DNA of 64,000 bases from NCBI GenBank assembly GCA_905221605.1, contig CAJNDS010000247.1, forward strand, positions 744,138 through 808,137, written 5' to 3'. Within the stretch, counting starts at the first letter, position 1. The number at the start of each line of letters is the position of its first letter. The position numbers were made by a program, and so were the translations under genes. The DNA is from Symbiodinium natans. Lineage: Eukaryota > Sar > Dinophyceae > Suessiales > Symbiodiniaceae. The notes beneath the pieces were generated by a model. It did not search any database and was not told the DNA's origin. It worked only from the letters and a program-made list of their open reading frames with translations. Shown piece after piece: positions 19,262 to 30,009 of the stretch.

Positions 19262-19366
19262 GGGGTCTTGGGTCTGAGCGACTCGCAGGGTCGAAGGGAT
19301 GCACAAAGATTCTGGGAAAGTCGAGCCACAAACGATCAAAAACCATGCAAAAGCGGGCAAAACAGT
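19262..19366 (+). CDS. Candidate terminal exon
   Basis: GLSDSQGRRDAQRFWESRAT then NDQKPCKSGQNS and TAG at 19367. An AT-richer stretch without repeats follows, as expected of a 3' untranslated region. Together with 18.2-19.1 kb this would close a + strand gene. Confidence 0.42.
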
Positions 19367-19369
19367 TAG

Positions 19370-20160
19370 CAACGTTAACTTGAGTTCTTTGAAGACGATG
19401 AATGAAGAACTAAGAAGTTAACTTCCCGTTGCAAGTAAGTGGAATATGCGTTTGTTTGGAGGGCGAGCATTTGCTGTTTGCAAGAAAGCCCACGTTTCAG
19501 GATTGTCTCATCTTCACAACCGGGTCTGTTACAGTTCAGTCGACTCTCTGCTTTGATAAAGTGATCCGTGCTTCCATAGCAATCATACTAAAGGTCCTTT
19601 AAACCTCATTCGCGAACCACAGTGGATGATTCACAGACTCGGAAAAGTGATGTGATATATTCTCATGGACAAAGCGAAGCACATGAAATCATATGTCTTG
19701 GGATATCAATCGAATGAATCAACAACATACCCTGCATCTTAATCTTCTTCATTTCGTAGCTATGAGTTGATGTTATGTCAAGGAACCTTGCCTGCCTGAA
19801 CTGTATACACAAATTTAGACACTGATGGAACTATAGATTTGTCAAACCCAAAACGGCGAGCGAGTCATTAAAGAAGCAACAGATGACAGCGAAACCTGGT
19901 TCTCTAAATTTCAGAAATGATATATTGGAATTCACCCCTTCGTCCACCAAATGGCCGAAGCACATTGACGCACCAAAGTTCGATACACTGTCATCTAGCC
20001 ATGTATCTGATGTCGCAGTTCTCGTCATGATTTGTTCATGTTTGCGCGGAAGTGGAGGCCTGAAGTCCTGGACATAAAAGCAGGTTGTCGAGCTTGTAGT
20101 TAGGGATGGTGCTTCGATGAAGATCTTCCAAGATCCGACGCATTAAGCCCTAAAATCCCT
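19370..20160. other. AT-richer stretch, possible 3' region or convergent gene
   Basis: No telomere-type repeats or foldbacks. Near 19831-20077 frames are open on both strands (minus: SVSNFGASMCFGHLVDEGVN; plus: FTPSSTKWPKHIDAPKFDTL) with equal bias, so no call is made. Confidence 0.35.
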
Positions 20161-20215
20161 GGATTTTCATCAGCCTTTGTATGTTATGCACATACATATA
20201 TATGTTATTGCTATT

Positions 20216-20237
20216 GTGTATATATATATATATATAG
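20216..20237. repeat. TA microsatellite
   Basis: About ten TA units. Confidence 0.9.
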
Positions 20238-20288
20238 ATATCGTAATAGTAACAGTACGCGTAAGACTAAGAACAACAACACCCTGTT

Positions 20289-20408
20289 CCTTCGGCTGCT
20301 AAGCCCGAAGCGAAGCCCAAAAGTCTAAAGCGCTTGGAGGATCCCTCGAGCACGCCGGTCCTTGGTGAGGAACAGGTCTTGAATGAGGCGGCACAGAGAA
20401 TGCTCTCC
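20289..20408 (+). CDS. Candidate exon ending in TGA
   Basis: PSAAKPEAKPKSLKRLEDPS then STPVLGEEQVLNEAAQRMLS, stop at 20409. Lys/Glu/Pro-rich with good bias. A TTTAGGG patch follows at 20446. The minus strand is also open here. Confidence 0.45.
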
Positions 20409-20684
20409 TGATGTTGCATCTCAGGGGGGGCAGGGAGGGTTTAATTCGGGTTTAGGGTTGAAATCGGAAACCCGAAGCTGCCGGTTTGCAGTTTCGTCGT
20501 GATACAGCGCCATACCAGGAGCCTTGAGAAGCCTAGGTGCCAAAGTGCCAAAGATGCGCGTTTTATAAGCGAAGCTCCCTTGCCTTTACACCACAGCCGG
20601 GCGCACAAGGGAGCCATCATCCTTGCCAGTACGCCAGTATGCGCTACTCAGGTATTGTAGGTATGGAATTAGATCACCACTCAC

Positions 20685-20790
20685 CTCCCACATCTTGCCA
20701 ACTTCACCATAGAACTCCTTGAGGGCCCGATCCTCTTCCCCGACTTGGTTGCCCTCTCTGATGGGCGTGTCGCTTGCAGCTTCGTAGCGC
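20685..20790 (-). CDS. Candidate minus-strand exon with consensus splice sites
   Basis: On the minus strand acceptor aacccag at 20795-20791, frame RYEAASDTPIREGNQVGEED then RALKEFYGEVGKMWE, and a consensus GTGAGT donor (20684-20679). About 75% purine-first codons, against about half on the open plus frame. Acidic and helical. Confidence 0.55.
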
Positions 20791-20929
20791 CTGGGTTGCA
20801 GTGTCGAGTGGAGGGCTTGTAGGGGTTCAGAATGGGGCGACTTGACTGTTACAGGAGGTGTGCAGCTCAGGAAAATCTGGGCCTGAAGTGGCGCTAGGCA
20901 TCTGGAAGTTCTTTTCTATATATGTAGCC

Positions 20930-20998
20930 ATGAAATATATATATATATATATATTCTTTTATACGTACACATTTTTATACATACATATATATATATGG
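20930..20998. repeat. AT-rich microsatellite pair
   Basis: Two TA runs separated by ATTCTTTTATACGTAC. Confidence 0.85.
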
Positions 20999-21104
20999 CT
21001 CACTCGGCAAGTGCTGTGAACGGTTTCTGCATTTTCTGTTGAATCCCGAGGCCCCAGAACCCGGTACTCCAAAGTCCCAATGCAGACTACACACATCTAT
21101 GCAT

Positions 21105-21200
21105 CCTAAACCCTGAGCCCTAAGCCCTAAACCATAAACCCTAAGCCCTAAACCCTGCGCCCTAAACCCTAAGCCCTAAACCCCCGAACCCCTAAACCCT
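21105..21200. repeat. CCCTAAA/CCCTAAG tract
   Basis: About twelve imperfect units left of the exon at 21230. Confidence 0.85.
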
Positions 21201-21229
21201 TTTTGTCTGAGAATATACGCAGTTCGCAG

Positions 21230-21298
21230 GATGCACGCCGCCCATCCGCCTCCTCCACCCTTCGCCTGGGTCGCATTGGCGGGTGGTCGCTGAGCAGA
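21230..21298 (+). CDS. Candidate exon
   Basis: Acceptor gttcgcag, frame DARRPSASSTLRLGRIGGWS, donor GTAGTA at 21299. The minus strand is also open; the splice edges favour plus. Confidence 0.4.
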
Positions 21299-21674
21299 GT
21301 AGTAGAGTCATAATATGATGGCTCAATGAGAATATTGAGAAGAATCGTTCTATGCTGAAACTAACAGTTTCATACTTGTGAGTAGAATCTTAGTAGAAGT
21401 TCAGAGTCAAGTCGCGGGCGTTTTCTTTCATAGTTTTTTCCGGGACGAGGACCATGCGGGCCCTGTTAGTCTTGATACTGACCTGGAGCTGCCACCAGCA
21501 CAACCCCAAACGCTCGCCGCCTCGAAAGCCCCAAGCCTCAGGCCCGGACAAAAGAGAGGTAGATTTCATTCACCTCCAACGATCTCAAAGACTCTCATCC
21601 TCAAACCCTAAAACCCGTACGCCCTGTAAGGGTCTGTAAGTCCTGAAGTCCGAAACCCGATGACCCCAGCCCAG

Positions 21675-21753
21675 GCCCGAGGATGAAGTGCTGGAAGAGG
21701 GCTCCACTTGGGCGTTGCTTTCCTGGGGTGTGCCTTTGATGATCAGGAGGGAG
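21675..21753 (+). CDS. Candidate exon
   Basis: Acceptor cagcccag, frame PEDEVLEEGSTWALLSWGVP then LMIRRE, donor GTGGGG, followed by decayed TTTAGGG-like DNA. Confidence 0.48.
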
Positions 21754-22022
21754 GTGGGGGAATTTTCGAGAAGTTGAGAGGGTTTGGTGACTTGGGGTGG
21801 CTTGTGGGATGTAGGGTTCGGAATTTGGGGCTAAAGGCGGCGGTTAGATTTCAAGCCCTAGCAACTCTCCGTGCCTACCGACATGTAACGCTGCCTTCTT
21901 TTCGCGACTGTAGCGAGATCTCCATCTTCTGCCCTGGGGACTATATGCACTTGCACTCATAGCAATCAGAGCATGTAGAAGAGGATCCTAACTTAGCACC
22001 AAAACCCTTGAAGACGTTTTAG

Positions 22023-22145
22023 ACATCTGAGGAGATGGTGGGTGCCGGGACCACGCCCGCGCGCCTCGCAGCCTTCGGCGTTGATGGGCACTTTGGCCGC
22101 GGCCACCATTTTGTGATGGTTTGGGGGAGACTCTACAACTGTAAA
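22023..22145 (+). CDS. Candidate exon, 41 codons, phase 0
   Basis: Acceptor acgttttag, frame TSEEMVGAGTTPARLAAFGV then DGHFGRGHHFVMVWGRLYNC, donor AAA|GTTTGA at 22146. Joins in phase to the exon at 22264. Confidence 0.5.
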
Positions 22146-22153
22146 GTTTGATA

Positions 22154-22270
22154 GGTTTCTATTGGGATGTTCCCCCCTTGTACTGACAGTCCTTAATAGG
22201 GATTAGAGTACCCCTATTATAATCCCTACTAAGGACTGTGGGTATAAGGGCGAGCCGTCCAAGGTTTATA
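22154..22270. mobile_element. Family C foldback element with target duplication, inside an intron
   Basis: Element 22162-22262: TTGGGATGTTCCCCCC...AGTCCTTAATAGGGATTA and its inverted copy ending CCGTCCAA. Flanked by GGTTTCTA (22154) and GGTTTATA (22263), 7 of 8 alike. The last bases plus the duplication's G form the acceptor AAG. Confidence 0.65.
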
Positions 22271-22374
22271 GTACGTGCATGGGCTACGCATCTCGCGGCA
22301 TCCAGAGTCAGAGGCGATTCCCTCTGGCACCCCACAGAGAAATGTCAGAACCAAGCGACAGCTCCGAGTTGGGA
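22264..22374 (+). CDS. Candidate exon directly after the C element
   Basis: VYSTCMGYASRGIQSQRRFP then LAPHREMSEPSDSSELG, 37 codons to a TGA. It starts in phase 0, matching the exon before the element. Confidence 0.48.
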
Positions 22375-22412
22375 TGAGATCGGCCATTGTCAAGCCTTAG
22401 CAGTCTCCCTCC

Positions 22413-22643
22413 ATGCCTTCAGAATGCCTTCCCCATTTTGGACCAGACGCAAGGGGGGGAAAGGATGAAAGGAGAGGACATCAGTACCCTCATGTTGCGT
22501 GCTTGTTTGGGCTGGTATTCCAAAGCACCCATAACTCGCAGGTTCTTCAGCGCCTTTTAGCACCGTTGACCTGTCGTCCAGGCCTTTGCTCGCTGTTTCG
22601 GCGACGTCTGCCCGATGGCTCCATGCCTGGGGGAGGCCCTTTC
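22413..22643 (+). CDS. Candidate exon ending at a consensus donor
   Basis: Frame with VACLFGLVFQSTHNSQVLQR and APLTCRPGLCSLFRRRLPDG reaches GTGAGT at 22644. The frame stays open to 22766, but the donor makes an earlier end likely. Confidence 0.4.
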
Positions 22644-22899
22644 CGTGAGTCGGTACATCTATCTGAGGGTAATCGTAACCTCTTCGCTCTGAGGTCCTTA
22701 ATTACCTCTTACACTACGCAGAAAGTTGTAGACTGTGCGAAGATCAAAGTTGTGTTCGAGTTGTAATTAAAGGGCAAGCTCATCCCAAGCCCTTGGCTGT
22801 CGCATGTGGTGTCGACGCTGGCATACAGCAACGTGCAGGTCCAGAACCGGCACGCGAAATCACCAGGAACACGCATTAGTCACAACATACGGCGCGGAC

Positions 22900-23395
22900 A
22901 GACCAAGCAACAACTATATTCCTCAAAGAAGTAAGTGCAGAAATAATTGGCCACTGTCCGAGTTCCTTCATGTAGGCATGATAATACTAATAGTAATACT
23001 GAACAGAGTGCTTGTAATACGAAGGTTACTAGTATATACAAATCATAATAATATTAATAATAATAATAATAATCAATAAACAGTCATGCCAGGCTCGTGG
23101 CGCTGGGACCTTCCGAAGCAGTGGCTGGACGTGTGGGATCCTCCACATGGCCGGTGGCCCTACACCGGGACGAGGCCGAATTCTTCGTGCCCCAAGCATC
23201 TGCCCTAAATTAGATCACCCAAATAGTAGGATCCCCTCCTTTTTTATCCGGACCCCAAAAAGGTACCCCGAATATCGTAAATGCTGATATTCCTTGTTTC
23301 GAAGTCCCTATAGGCCTTTTACACCCTCAACTATATAGGGCTTGGTGGCTTCCGGGGCTTATAGGTACCTTTTTTCAACCTCAGCCATGGGGCTG
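22900..23395. other. AT-rich spacer and family E-like fragment
   Basis: An ATA/ATT microsatellite lies at 23040-23080. At 23223-23290 GGATCCCC...GGTACCCC resembles one arm of family E. No exon seen. Confidence 0.4.
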
Positions 23396-23486
23396 AAAAC
23401 CCTGAACCCTAAACCCTAAACCCTAAACCCTAAACCCTAAACCCTAAACCCTAAACCCTAAACCCTAAACCCTAAACCCTAAACCC
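23396..23486. repeat. Perfect CCCTAAA array
   Basis: Twelve uninterrupted units. Confidence 0.95.
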
Positions 23487-23488
23487 AG

Positions 23489-23534
23489 TCATCGAGTTCT
23501 GCGATCCAGGTGGCGATGTTGCTGCCCGTTGCAG
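23489..23534 (+). CDS. Short exon candidate
   Basis: After aaacccag, frame VIEFCDPGGDVAARC. Edges plausible, length short. Confidence 0.33.
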
Positions 23535-23581
23535 GGGACTCTTGGCCTAACGAAGGCATTCAACCCAGGATCCGTGTACCC

Positions 23582-23708
23582 ATACTTGGAGGTTCATGGT
23601 ACTTATAACCCTAATGACAACTCTACTTATACGCCCTCTATAAGTCCCCCAAGTAGGTTGTAAGTAGTGTAAGAACTGAGGTTATAAGTACCTGTGAAAC
23701 TCCAAGTA
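23582..23708. mobile_element. Family B foldback element
   Basis: ACTTGGAGGTTCATGGTACTTATAACC and the inverted GGTTATAAGTACC...CTCCAAGT. No target duplication seen. Confidence 0.7.
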
Positions 23709-23719
23709 TAGTATATGCT

Positions 23720-25205
23720 TGGGCCTTAAAGGGGTTCGTTCCTCTATAGTAGCTTTAAGGCCCAATTATATACCATATAGGCGCACTTAGGGTTCCATTC
23801 GCAAAGGCGAGAATGCCGGTACGTGGAAGATTCTTCCGGCCCGCACCATCTCGGAAGTTTAATTAGGGTGTAGGGTTTTGGGGATCGTGTTTGAGTTTGA
23901 GCAAATTTTCAGTGCCGAGCGTCCTCTTTTCAAGGCAGCCCGCTTACGTGCAGGGCCCTGTCTAGATACGGGCACTGCGCAGGTGTTGCCGTTTCACCCA
24001 GCTTGTTGCAAATAGCCTGCTTCTTCCGCCCAGGGGTTCGCAGTTCCATGGAAGAGAGCCATGTAGAAACTTCAACTGATTTGAGGAGGGGGCGTGGAAC
24101 CGGCTTTTTGTGTACGTTGGGCGTGCCGAAACCCTTTGCAATCCCTTTGGCATATTAAAACAATATATACGTATATGTAGAGGGAGATATGTATACATGT
24201 ATCTACATGTGTGTACATGTATATACATATACATACATATATATATATATATACATGTGACCTCCAAGCCCTCATCTCGATAAGGCCTTTTCTTTCAACC
24301 CCGGGATTTGAAGCAACGTCAGGGAATCCCGCATCCTCCCCATCTCCGTGACCTTTGTGTGACCAGTTTGTGGGCACCCTAAATGCAGCGTTTTCTGTTT
24401 CCTCGGCAAAGACGAACCTATTCAGGTCGACGAACCTGTTCAGGGCTGTTTAGTACAGCGCCATTCAAGTCTCCAAGGACCCCGGCGCAGTGCACCAAGT
24501 GAACCTGGAGTGGCCATGCTTCCTGCCACAGGCATCGTGTCGCCTATGAGCTAGGGTTTGGTTCAAGTGCAGTTCAGAACATGTCGGCTTGCACCTCCGT
24601 GTTTGTGGGCGGTAGGGATAGACGACCATGCTCTGCTTTCTTACCACTTGACCGCTTGAGGACACGACAGGGTTCGTCACAACGTCATGTTTGGCAAGCA
24701 CGGTGCCAGTGCTCCAAAAGGACGCAGCTGCATGATGCTTCATGAGCCGCTGACGGCACTGTTTTGCTTCGTTTCCTGTCAGCCAGACTTGCACTTCCAG
24801 TGACAACGTTAGTATGCAGTGTCTTACTCGATGCGGGTTTCTGGACTGGCTTATGCCGAAGGACTGCCGAGTCTCATGTGCCGATGGCTACATCGTGGAA
24901 GGCCCACTGCGCCCGAAGCTCCCTGGGATCATTGACAGACAGATCTCCTGCAGAACTAAAGAAGGCACGTTGCAATCTCATGCGGCTTGAATCGGTTCAT
25001 ACCTGGACTGAGGGGATTACCACTGGACTGCTACTTGTCCCACCTGCTGAGTAGTAGTTGCTACTGTGCATGGGTTGTTCACTGGTTGCTCGCAGGTTGT
25101 TCACGGTTGTTCACGCCTTTACAGTTCATCCATAGGTGGGGGATGTGGCACTGACGATTTGTGATGGCTCCTTAGGTCGCTATACCCGAAACCCTGAACC
25201 CGAAA
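23720..25205. other. Unassigned, with a TA/CA microsatellite
   Basis: An ACATATAC-rich run lies at 24160-24260. A + frame at 24764-25054 (ALPVTTLVCSVLLDAGFWTG) is open but ungated. A CCCGAAA patch at 25184-25208 precedes the next exon. Confidence 0.3.
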
Positions 25206-25211
25206 CCCCAG

Positions 25212-25384
25212 GGTCTTGGGCTGTTTTTGCACATTTGCTGGGCCAGGCCAGGGCCCGCAAGCAATTTGCCCACTGCCGCCAGCCGCATGGCGGCACTCGT
25301 TCTGGTCTTCACGGGTCTTCTTTCGACAGATCCTGCTGAGTTCTTCGACCTCCAAACCCTACAGCCCCAGTTGCCTGAATGCAA
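25212..25384 (+). CDS. Candidate exon, 57 codons
   Basis: Acceptor aaaccccag, frame GLGLFLHICWARPGPASNLP, then AASRMAALVLVFTGLLSTDP and AEFFDLQTLQPQLPEC, donor GTATGA at 25385. The hydrophobic centre could be a signal or membrane segment. Confidence 0.48.
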
Positions 25385-25470
25385 GTATGAGTATCTAGGG
25401 TTTCTTTTTCAGGGTGCTTGGGCCAAAAACTCTAAACCCTAAACCCTAAGCCTCTTCAAATCCCCACAAG

Positions 25471-25550
25471 AAAGAAGGAGGCGGCCTTCTTTCGGCTGAG
25501 CGGCTGCCATCCGCAGCCCTGCACAGCGCCGCAGGGTGTCCGGGTCCAGG
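25471..25550 (+). CDS. Candidate exon
   Basis: KEAAFFRLSGCHPQPCTAPQ then GVRVQ up to GTTTTTTTGG. Left of it is a CCCTAAA patch (25428-25450), right of it decayed TTTAGGG-like repeats. Confidence 0.4.
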
Positions 25551-26755
25551 GTTTTTTTGGGTGCTTGGAGGGTCCAATGTAGGGTTTCCAAGGCTTATGG
25601 TTTATGATAAGGTGCTTATAGGGTCGAGTCGGTTTTTTCAAGGCTTAGGGTTTTTTTAGGTGCTTATAGGGTCCAATGTAGGGTTTTCACGGCTTGCCCA
25701 AAGGCTCCAATGTAGTTCCTTTTTTGGGTTAGTTATAGGGGATTCTGGTATACTAACGAAAAGGTACTACACAGGAGCCTTTGGGTAGCGACTGATTTGG
25801 CGACACACTCCCGCACTTACTAGCCTGAAGCACAGATATATTCTATGGGCATGCCCACGAAAGGTCTCCACGACGGTCCAGGCCCAAAGCGAACGCCCAA
25901 GTGGACAAAGCGGCAGCGGCCCAAATTTGGCTCAATTAGCTTGGCCCTGTCGCCAGGCATTCTGAATGCTGCAGAGGACGCTTGCGCAAGTCCTGATCTT
26001 AGAGGTTGGTAGCGGGATGGCTATTTCTTCAGGCGCCGATGTATGCATACAAGTCTAAGTCTGAGTAGTTGGAATAGATCTTTGTGCTTATAGCCGATGC
26101 AGGAGTAGACGCCCGGGCGTGTCCAGATGTGTGGGAAGAGCGAGATGCATGATCCTTGCGGGTGTTCTTGCAGCTCCAGACAGTCTCACTGAGAGACTTC
26201 CCACACTTCACCAAGCATGTCCACATCTGGCACGTGCAAATTCCAGGTGAGTTGGCTCCGAGGGAATGCCCCTCCCTGAAAAAAGAGCCATTTTTCCAAA
26301 GGCAACCCGTATCCCACAACAGCATCCCCAAACCAAGCCCTAAAGCATCGAGGTGGTTGGGCCATCCCACATGGTGGCACTTGCAAGACAATGTGTGCGC
26401 CAGGCGATGCTCCTGTCAAGCATGACATCTTTGGATAGGGGATGTTCTTACGGTTTGCTTTTCATGTTTCGGAAGCTAAAGTGGCGTGAAGATCTGGGAA
26501 GCCATCCGGCGGCGACAGATCCTGGCATTCTCTCCGATTTTGGTGGTAATCGGTACGCTGTTGTTGCCATGCAATCATGATGCCGCATACGTTTTCCTTC
26601 GACGTGCTTGTAGGTAATCTGATACCATGCTGCATTGAGTGCCATGCTTGGTTCGCGGTTCGCAGCTGCACATCATGCAGATGCAGGGTTGAGGGTGCGG
26701 GGTAAGGTTCCGAGACCCTACCAAACACTAAAACTCCCTCCAGCTACCCCAAGCC
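25551..26755. other. Unassigned, includes duplicated phrase
   Basis: GGTGCTTATAGGGTC and CCAATGTAGGGTTT recur two or three times between 25557 and 25720. Open frames at 26029-26728 overlap on both strands without a clear winner. Confidence 0.3.
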
Positions 26756-26760
26756 TGCAG

Positions 26761-26885
26761 GGTTCACCCAACTGCAAGTGCCCATGAAAGTAGTCCCACA
26801 GCAAAACGTGTCATTTTGTGAGGCTTTACGCCCACCGTTGCCGCACTCCAGTGCCAGGCCTGGCGCGTGGCTCAAAATCTACTAT
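26761..26885 (+). CDS. Candidate exon
   Basis: Acceptor agcctgcag, frame FTQLQVPMKVVPQQNVSFCE then ALRPPLPHSSARPGAWLKIY. Another frame (VHPTASAHESSPTAKRVIL) has better bias but is shorter. Confidence 0.38.
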
Positions 26886-26975
26886 TTGCTTAAGAACCCC
26901 CCCCCCCCCAAAAAAAAAAAAAAAAACAACAACAACTAGAGAAGAATAGTCCTTATGTGGCCCTTTTAAGGAAGA
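26886..26975. mobile_element. Family H element, copy 1
   Basis: TTGCTTAAGAA followed by a long C run and a long A run. The same order is found at 47218-47315, where the end GGGGTCTTAAGCAA makes the inverted arm visible. Confidence 0.45.
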
Positions 26976-27038
26976 ATGTCTGTGTGTGTGTGTGTGTGCG
27001 TGTGTGTGCGTGTTTTTTTGTTGGTGGTTCTTCAGCAA

Positions 27039-27341
27039 CTAGTAGTACTCAGGGTGTAGGGCTGAGGGTTGAGGGTTGCGAGCTCGAGGTTCAGGATCGT
27101 GTGCGAGGGACAGCCTTTGAACTTCACATGCCGCCATTAGATAAGTTGAGCACTGCTTGTGTGCCCAGGTTGGTGTCTTCCAGCCGGCCACGTTTTCTTG
27201 CAAAGCTGCCTGCTGCCGCTCGTCGGGGGTTGTAGATTCTTCTCGAACTCGCCATGGTACAAAGATTTCACCACAGGCTCTAGCAGTACGTTCAAAGTCT
27301 ACTCCTTGCTTGAGAATGGCAACGCTGGTAATGTCTGGCAC
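27039..27341 (-). CDS. Candidate minus-strand exon, about 100 codons
   Basis: MPDITSVAILKQGVDFERTA, RVREESTTPDERQQAALQEN and TYLMAACEVQRLSLAHDPEP in one frame. About 59% purine-first codons. The last codons enter degenerate telomere-like DNA, so the exon probably ends near 27095. Confidence 0.42.
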   Translation of the reverse strand: MPDITSVAILKQGVDFERTARACGEIFVPWRVREESTTPDERQQAALQENVAGWKTPTWAHKQCSTYLMAACEVQRLSLAHDPEPRARNPQPSALHPEYY

Positions 27342-28055
27342 TCATGAAGATGATGGCTGCCTTTGGAGTCAGCTGCCTTTTTGTGTTGAATAAATGGCAG
27401 ATCTTGCCAGTGTTGCAATTCCCTAAAGTGGCCCAGGCGAGGAGCAACCCGAGGACAACACGACCTCCTGTGCTCCCTGCCTTAGATTCTGTATAACACT
27501 CTACAGGATGGAGTTGTGTTCAAGGTCCCAGTACGGCCATTCGAGACTCGTCTGCTGAGAGCCGAGAGCATTGGCAGGTATGGCTGTGCAGATGTGACCA
27601 TATCTTCAAACGCACCAACCATCACCTTCTGCAGCTCTCATGTGAAGCCAAAAACATGTAGAAGTGAACAAGAGCCTCAAACACAAACTCAGTCAATCAT
27701 TGGGCAAGCTTCGCTGAGGGCTGGGGAAGTCTTTGTTCAGCCATTTATTTTCGCACTTGTGTGTCTGTTCTTCCGGATCAGTAAACATGATAGCCCTCTA
27801 CCGACGACCACACCTTGAAAGAAACCTGGAATTGGTTTGCACTTCTTTCCTGAGGGGCATGCGTACTCCTCCGGGGATCTAAGCCCGAAACCTGGCGCTG
27901 GGAATTTACCCTGGGACTTTATTTACATATGTGTCCCGAAACCCTAAACCCTAGAACCCCTATATCCACATATGTCATACATAAATTTGTGTCTTTATTT
28001 ACTTCTCAATATTTAGATCACGTTTAAACATATAGACACACCCCGAACCGCTGTT
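27342..28055. other. Unassigned
   Basis: A + frame at 27516-27818 (FCSSHVKPKTCRSEQEPQTQ) is open without edges. A CCCTAAA patch lies at 27938-27955. Confidence 0.3.
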
Positions 28056-28061
28056 CTCAAG

Positions 28062-28130
28062 GTGGCCCTCCCACCTCAGGGCCTTCCCTGCGCTGCGCCG
28101 CTGGGAGTGGGCTTGGCCAAGGCGCCACAT
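28062..28130 (+). CDS. Candidate exon before a poly-G/TTTAGGG tract
   Basis: After ttctcaag, frame VALPPQGLPCAAPLGVGLAK. To the right lie poly-G and TTTAGGG (28139-28198). Confidence 0.35.
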
Positions 28131-28215
28131 GCCCTTTTTTTGGGGGGGGGGGGAGGGGAGGGGGGGGTTTTGGGGGGTTTAGGGTTTAGGGTTAAGGGGG
28201 TATGGGGTCCCCGAC

Positions 28216-28590
28216 CCTGGGAGGAGATCAAGAGAAAGTCGATCTCACTTTCCGGGATCCTGTAGAATTTGCCCGGTTAGGAGACAGGCAATTTGACGCT
28301 TCCAAGACACCATTGCAACTTCATCTTCCAGCCTACCTTTCCGCTTCGCTCCGCGCGTTGCAATTCTACAGTGACTACAGGGGGCCCTGGAGTCGCATGC
28401 CGAGTGTTACCCCAAATCAGAATTCGTATCCTGTGGTTTGGGTTTTCACTGCGATGCTTTTCTGCGATAGTGGAACTTTCGAGAAGGTTTGGGTTGGCCG
28501 TGTCCTTCCTGGTACCAAGATCGCTCCACTCGCTGAAAGCAACAAGAATGCGCCGAGTCTTGACTTTGTAACTGTGAGCCCTAGAGCCGT
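28216..28590 (+). CDS. Candidate exon, up to 125 codons
   Basis: Frame with VDLTFRDPVEFARLGDRQFD, LHLPAYLSASLRALQFYSDY and VGRVLPGTKIAPLAESNKNA. Reads like a folded domain. The opposite strand is open too, which lowers confidence. A CCCTAAA array follows. Confidence 0.42.
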
Positions 28591-28604
28591 TAATGGAGAC
28601 CACC

Positions 28605-28732
28605 CAAACCCCTAAACCCTAAACCCCGAAGCCTAAACCATAAACCCGAAACCCTAAACCCTAAACCCTAAAACCTAAAACCTAAACCCTAAACCCTAAA
28701 CCCTAAACTAAACCCTAACCCTAAACCCTAGA
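28605..28732. repeat. CCCTAAA array
   Basis: About sixteen units with a few variants (CCTAAAA, ACTAAACC). Confidence 0.9.
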
Positions 28733-28740
28733 GCCCCTTA

Positions 28741-28845
28741 ATGAAGACCACTGCGTCGAGACGCGAGGACCCAAGCTGCCGGGAGGGGTTCCAGATCCCC
28801 ATCGGCCAGCGATGTCGCCCTGCCTGCCTTGAGGGCCCGGGGCCC
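28741..28845 (+). CDS. Cys-containing exon candidate
   Basis: Just after the array, ATG opens MKTTASRREDPSCREGFQIP then IGQRCRPACLEGPGP and TGA. The C-x5-7-GQRC spacing recalls EGF-like or ephrin-receptor-like Cys repeats of surface proteins, an inference from spacing only. Confidence 0.42.
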
Positions 28846-28899
28846 TGAACCATACAAGGCGTTCTGTACCTGGTTGGTACTACTATAGTTGCTATTCCG

Positions 28900-29400
28900 A
28901 CCCTACAAGGCGGTCTGTGGGGGTTTCCGAAAATAGCGGGTACCTTGTTACTTATTGGGGTCCTTATTGTAGGGGATCCTAGTAAGGTCCTAGTATTTGG
29001 GGGCTTTGTGTTAGGGGTTACATGAGTAGTTGTGTGGGGGTTTCCGAAAATAGCGGTACCTTGTGGGTCCTTATAAGGGGATCCTAGTAGTTGGGGGTCT
29101 TTTTTGGGGGTCCCTTTTTTCGTAAACTCCCTCCCATACAATCTGGGCGTTATATGCCTGGTTAGTATCGGGGCCTACATTTTCAGAATAAGGTTTTTGG
29201 GGGGTCAGAATTAGAACAGGGTTTTTGAGGGGTCATACAATAATGTATATGGGGGTGATAAGGGAATACTGCTAGTAGTTACTCCGACCCTACAAGGCGT
29301 TCTGTGGGGGTTTCGGGAAATGGGGGTTCCTCATAAGGGTCCTTATCGTAAGGTTCTTTGGGGGTCTCTATTGGGGGTCCCTAATCTTCCTAAACTCCCA
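28900..29400. mobile_element. Cluster of family E elements
   Basis: GTGGGGGTTTCCGAAAATAGCGG appears at 28917 and 29035 and a close form near 29303. GGGATCCTAGTA and TTTTCGTAAACTCCC arms match them. Two or three copies are nested or tandem. Confidence 0.6.
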
Positions 29401-29409
29401 TATACCTGG

Positions 29410-30005
29410 TTAGATCTCGAAAGATATTGTCTTTTCAAGATGCAGACCGGACTCGTATTCTGTTTGAGAGTAGTTGTTGGAGACGTGGGCCGGAAGTGCC
29501 TCAGAGGTTACGAGCCGACGGTGGCCGTGCTCCGATGCAACGCAAGTGGCACAGGCTAGGTGGGGAGGGACTCTGAGGTCCTCTTGCACTCTATTATTTC
29601 CATGCAAAATCTATAGTGACTGTAACCTCATGTCTACTTAAGCACAGAAGAAGGTTCGCTGATCCACAGTGAAGGTTTAGCAAGTTTAGCCTGATGTTGA
29701 GCCCCATGAGGCGGACCATTCAGGAAGTCTCCCGTTGCTTGATACTAAGAGCTCTGACAGGGGGCGAGTAGGATCGCAAAGTGCTTTGGTCTTTGGGGCT
29801 CCCCTTTGCAGGTGAGCTGTCGCCAGCAACCTTCCGATGCTGCTTGGCGTCTCACTCATGCCAATCGGTCCAAGCACGTTCTGAAACTCCGGAAGCCCGG
29901 TACTCTAGGATTTCTGCGACCAGGCACCCTTTACCCACCTAGCCTTGTAGTATAGGCTTTGAGAAACGTTGTCCAAGAGAGCAAGAGGGTAGAGAGTAGA
30001 GCGAG
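29410..30005. other. Unassigned; weak minus-strand frame
   Basis: Minus frame at 29686-29877 reads IGMSETPSSIGRLLATAHLQ, open but without clear edges. Confidence 0.25.
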
Positions 30006-30009
30006 GTGC

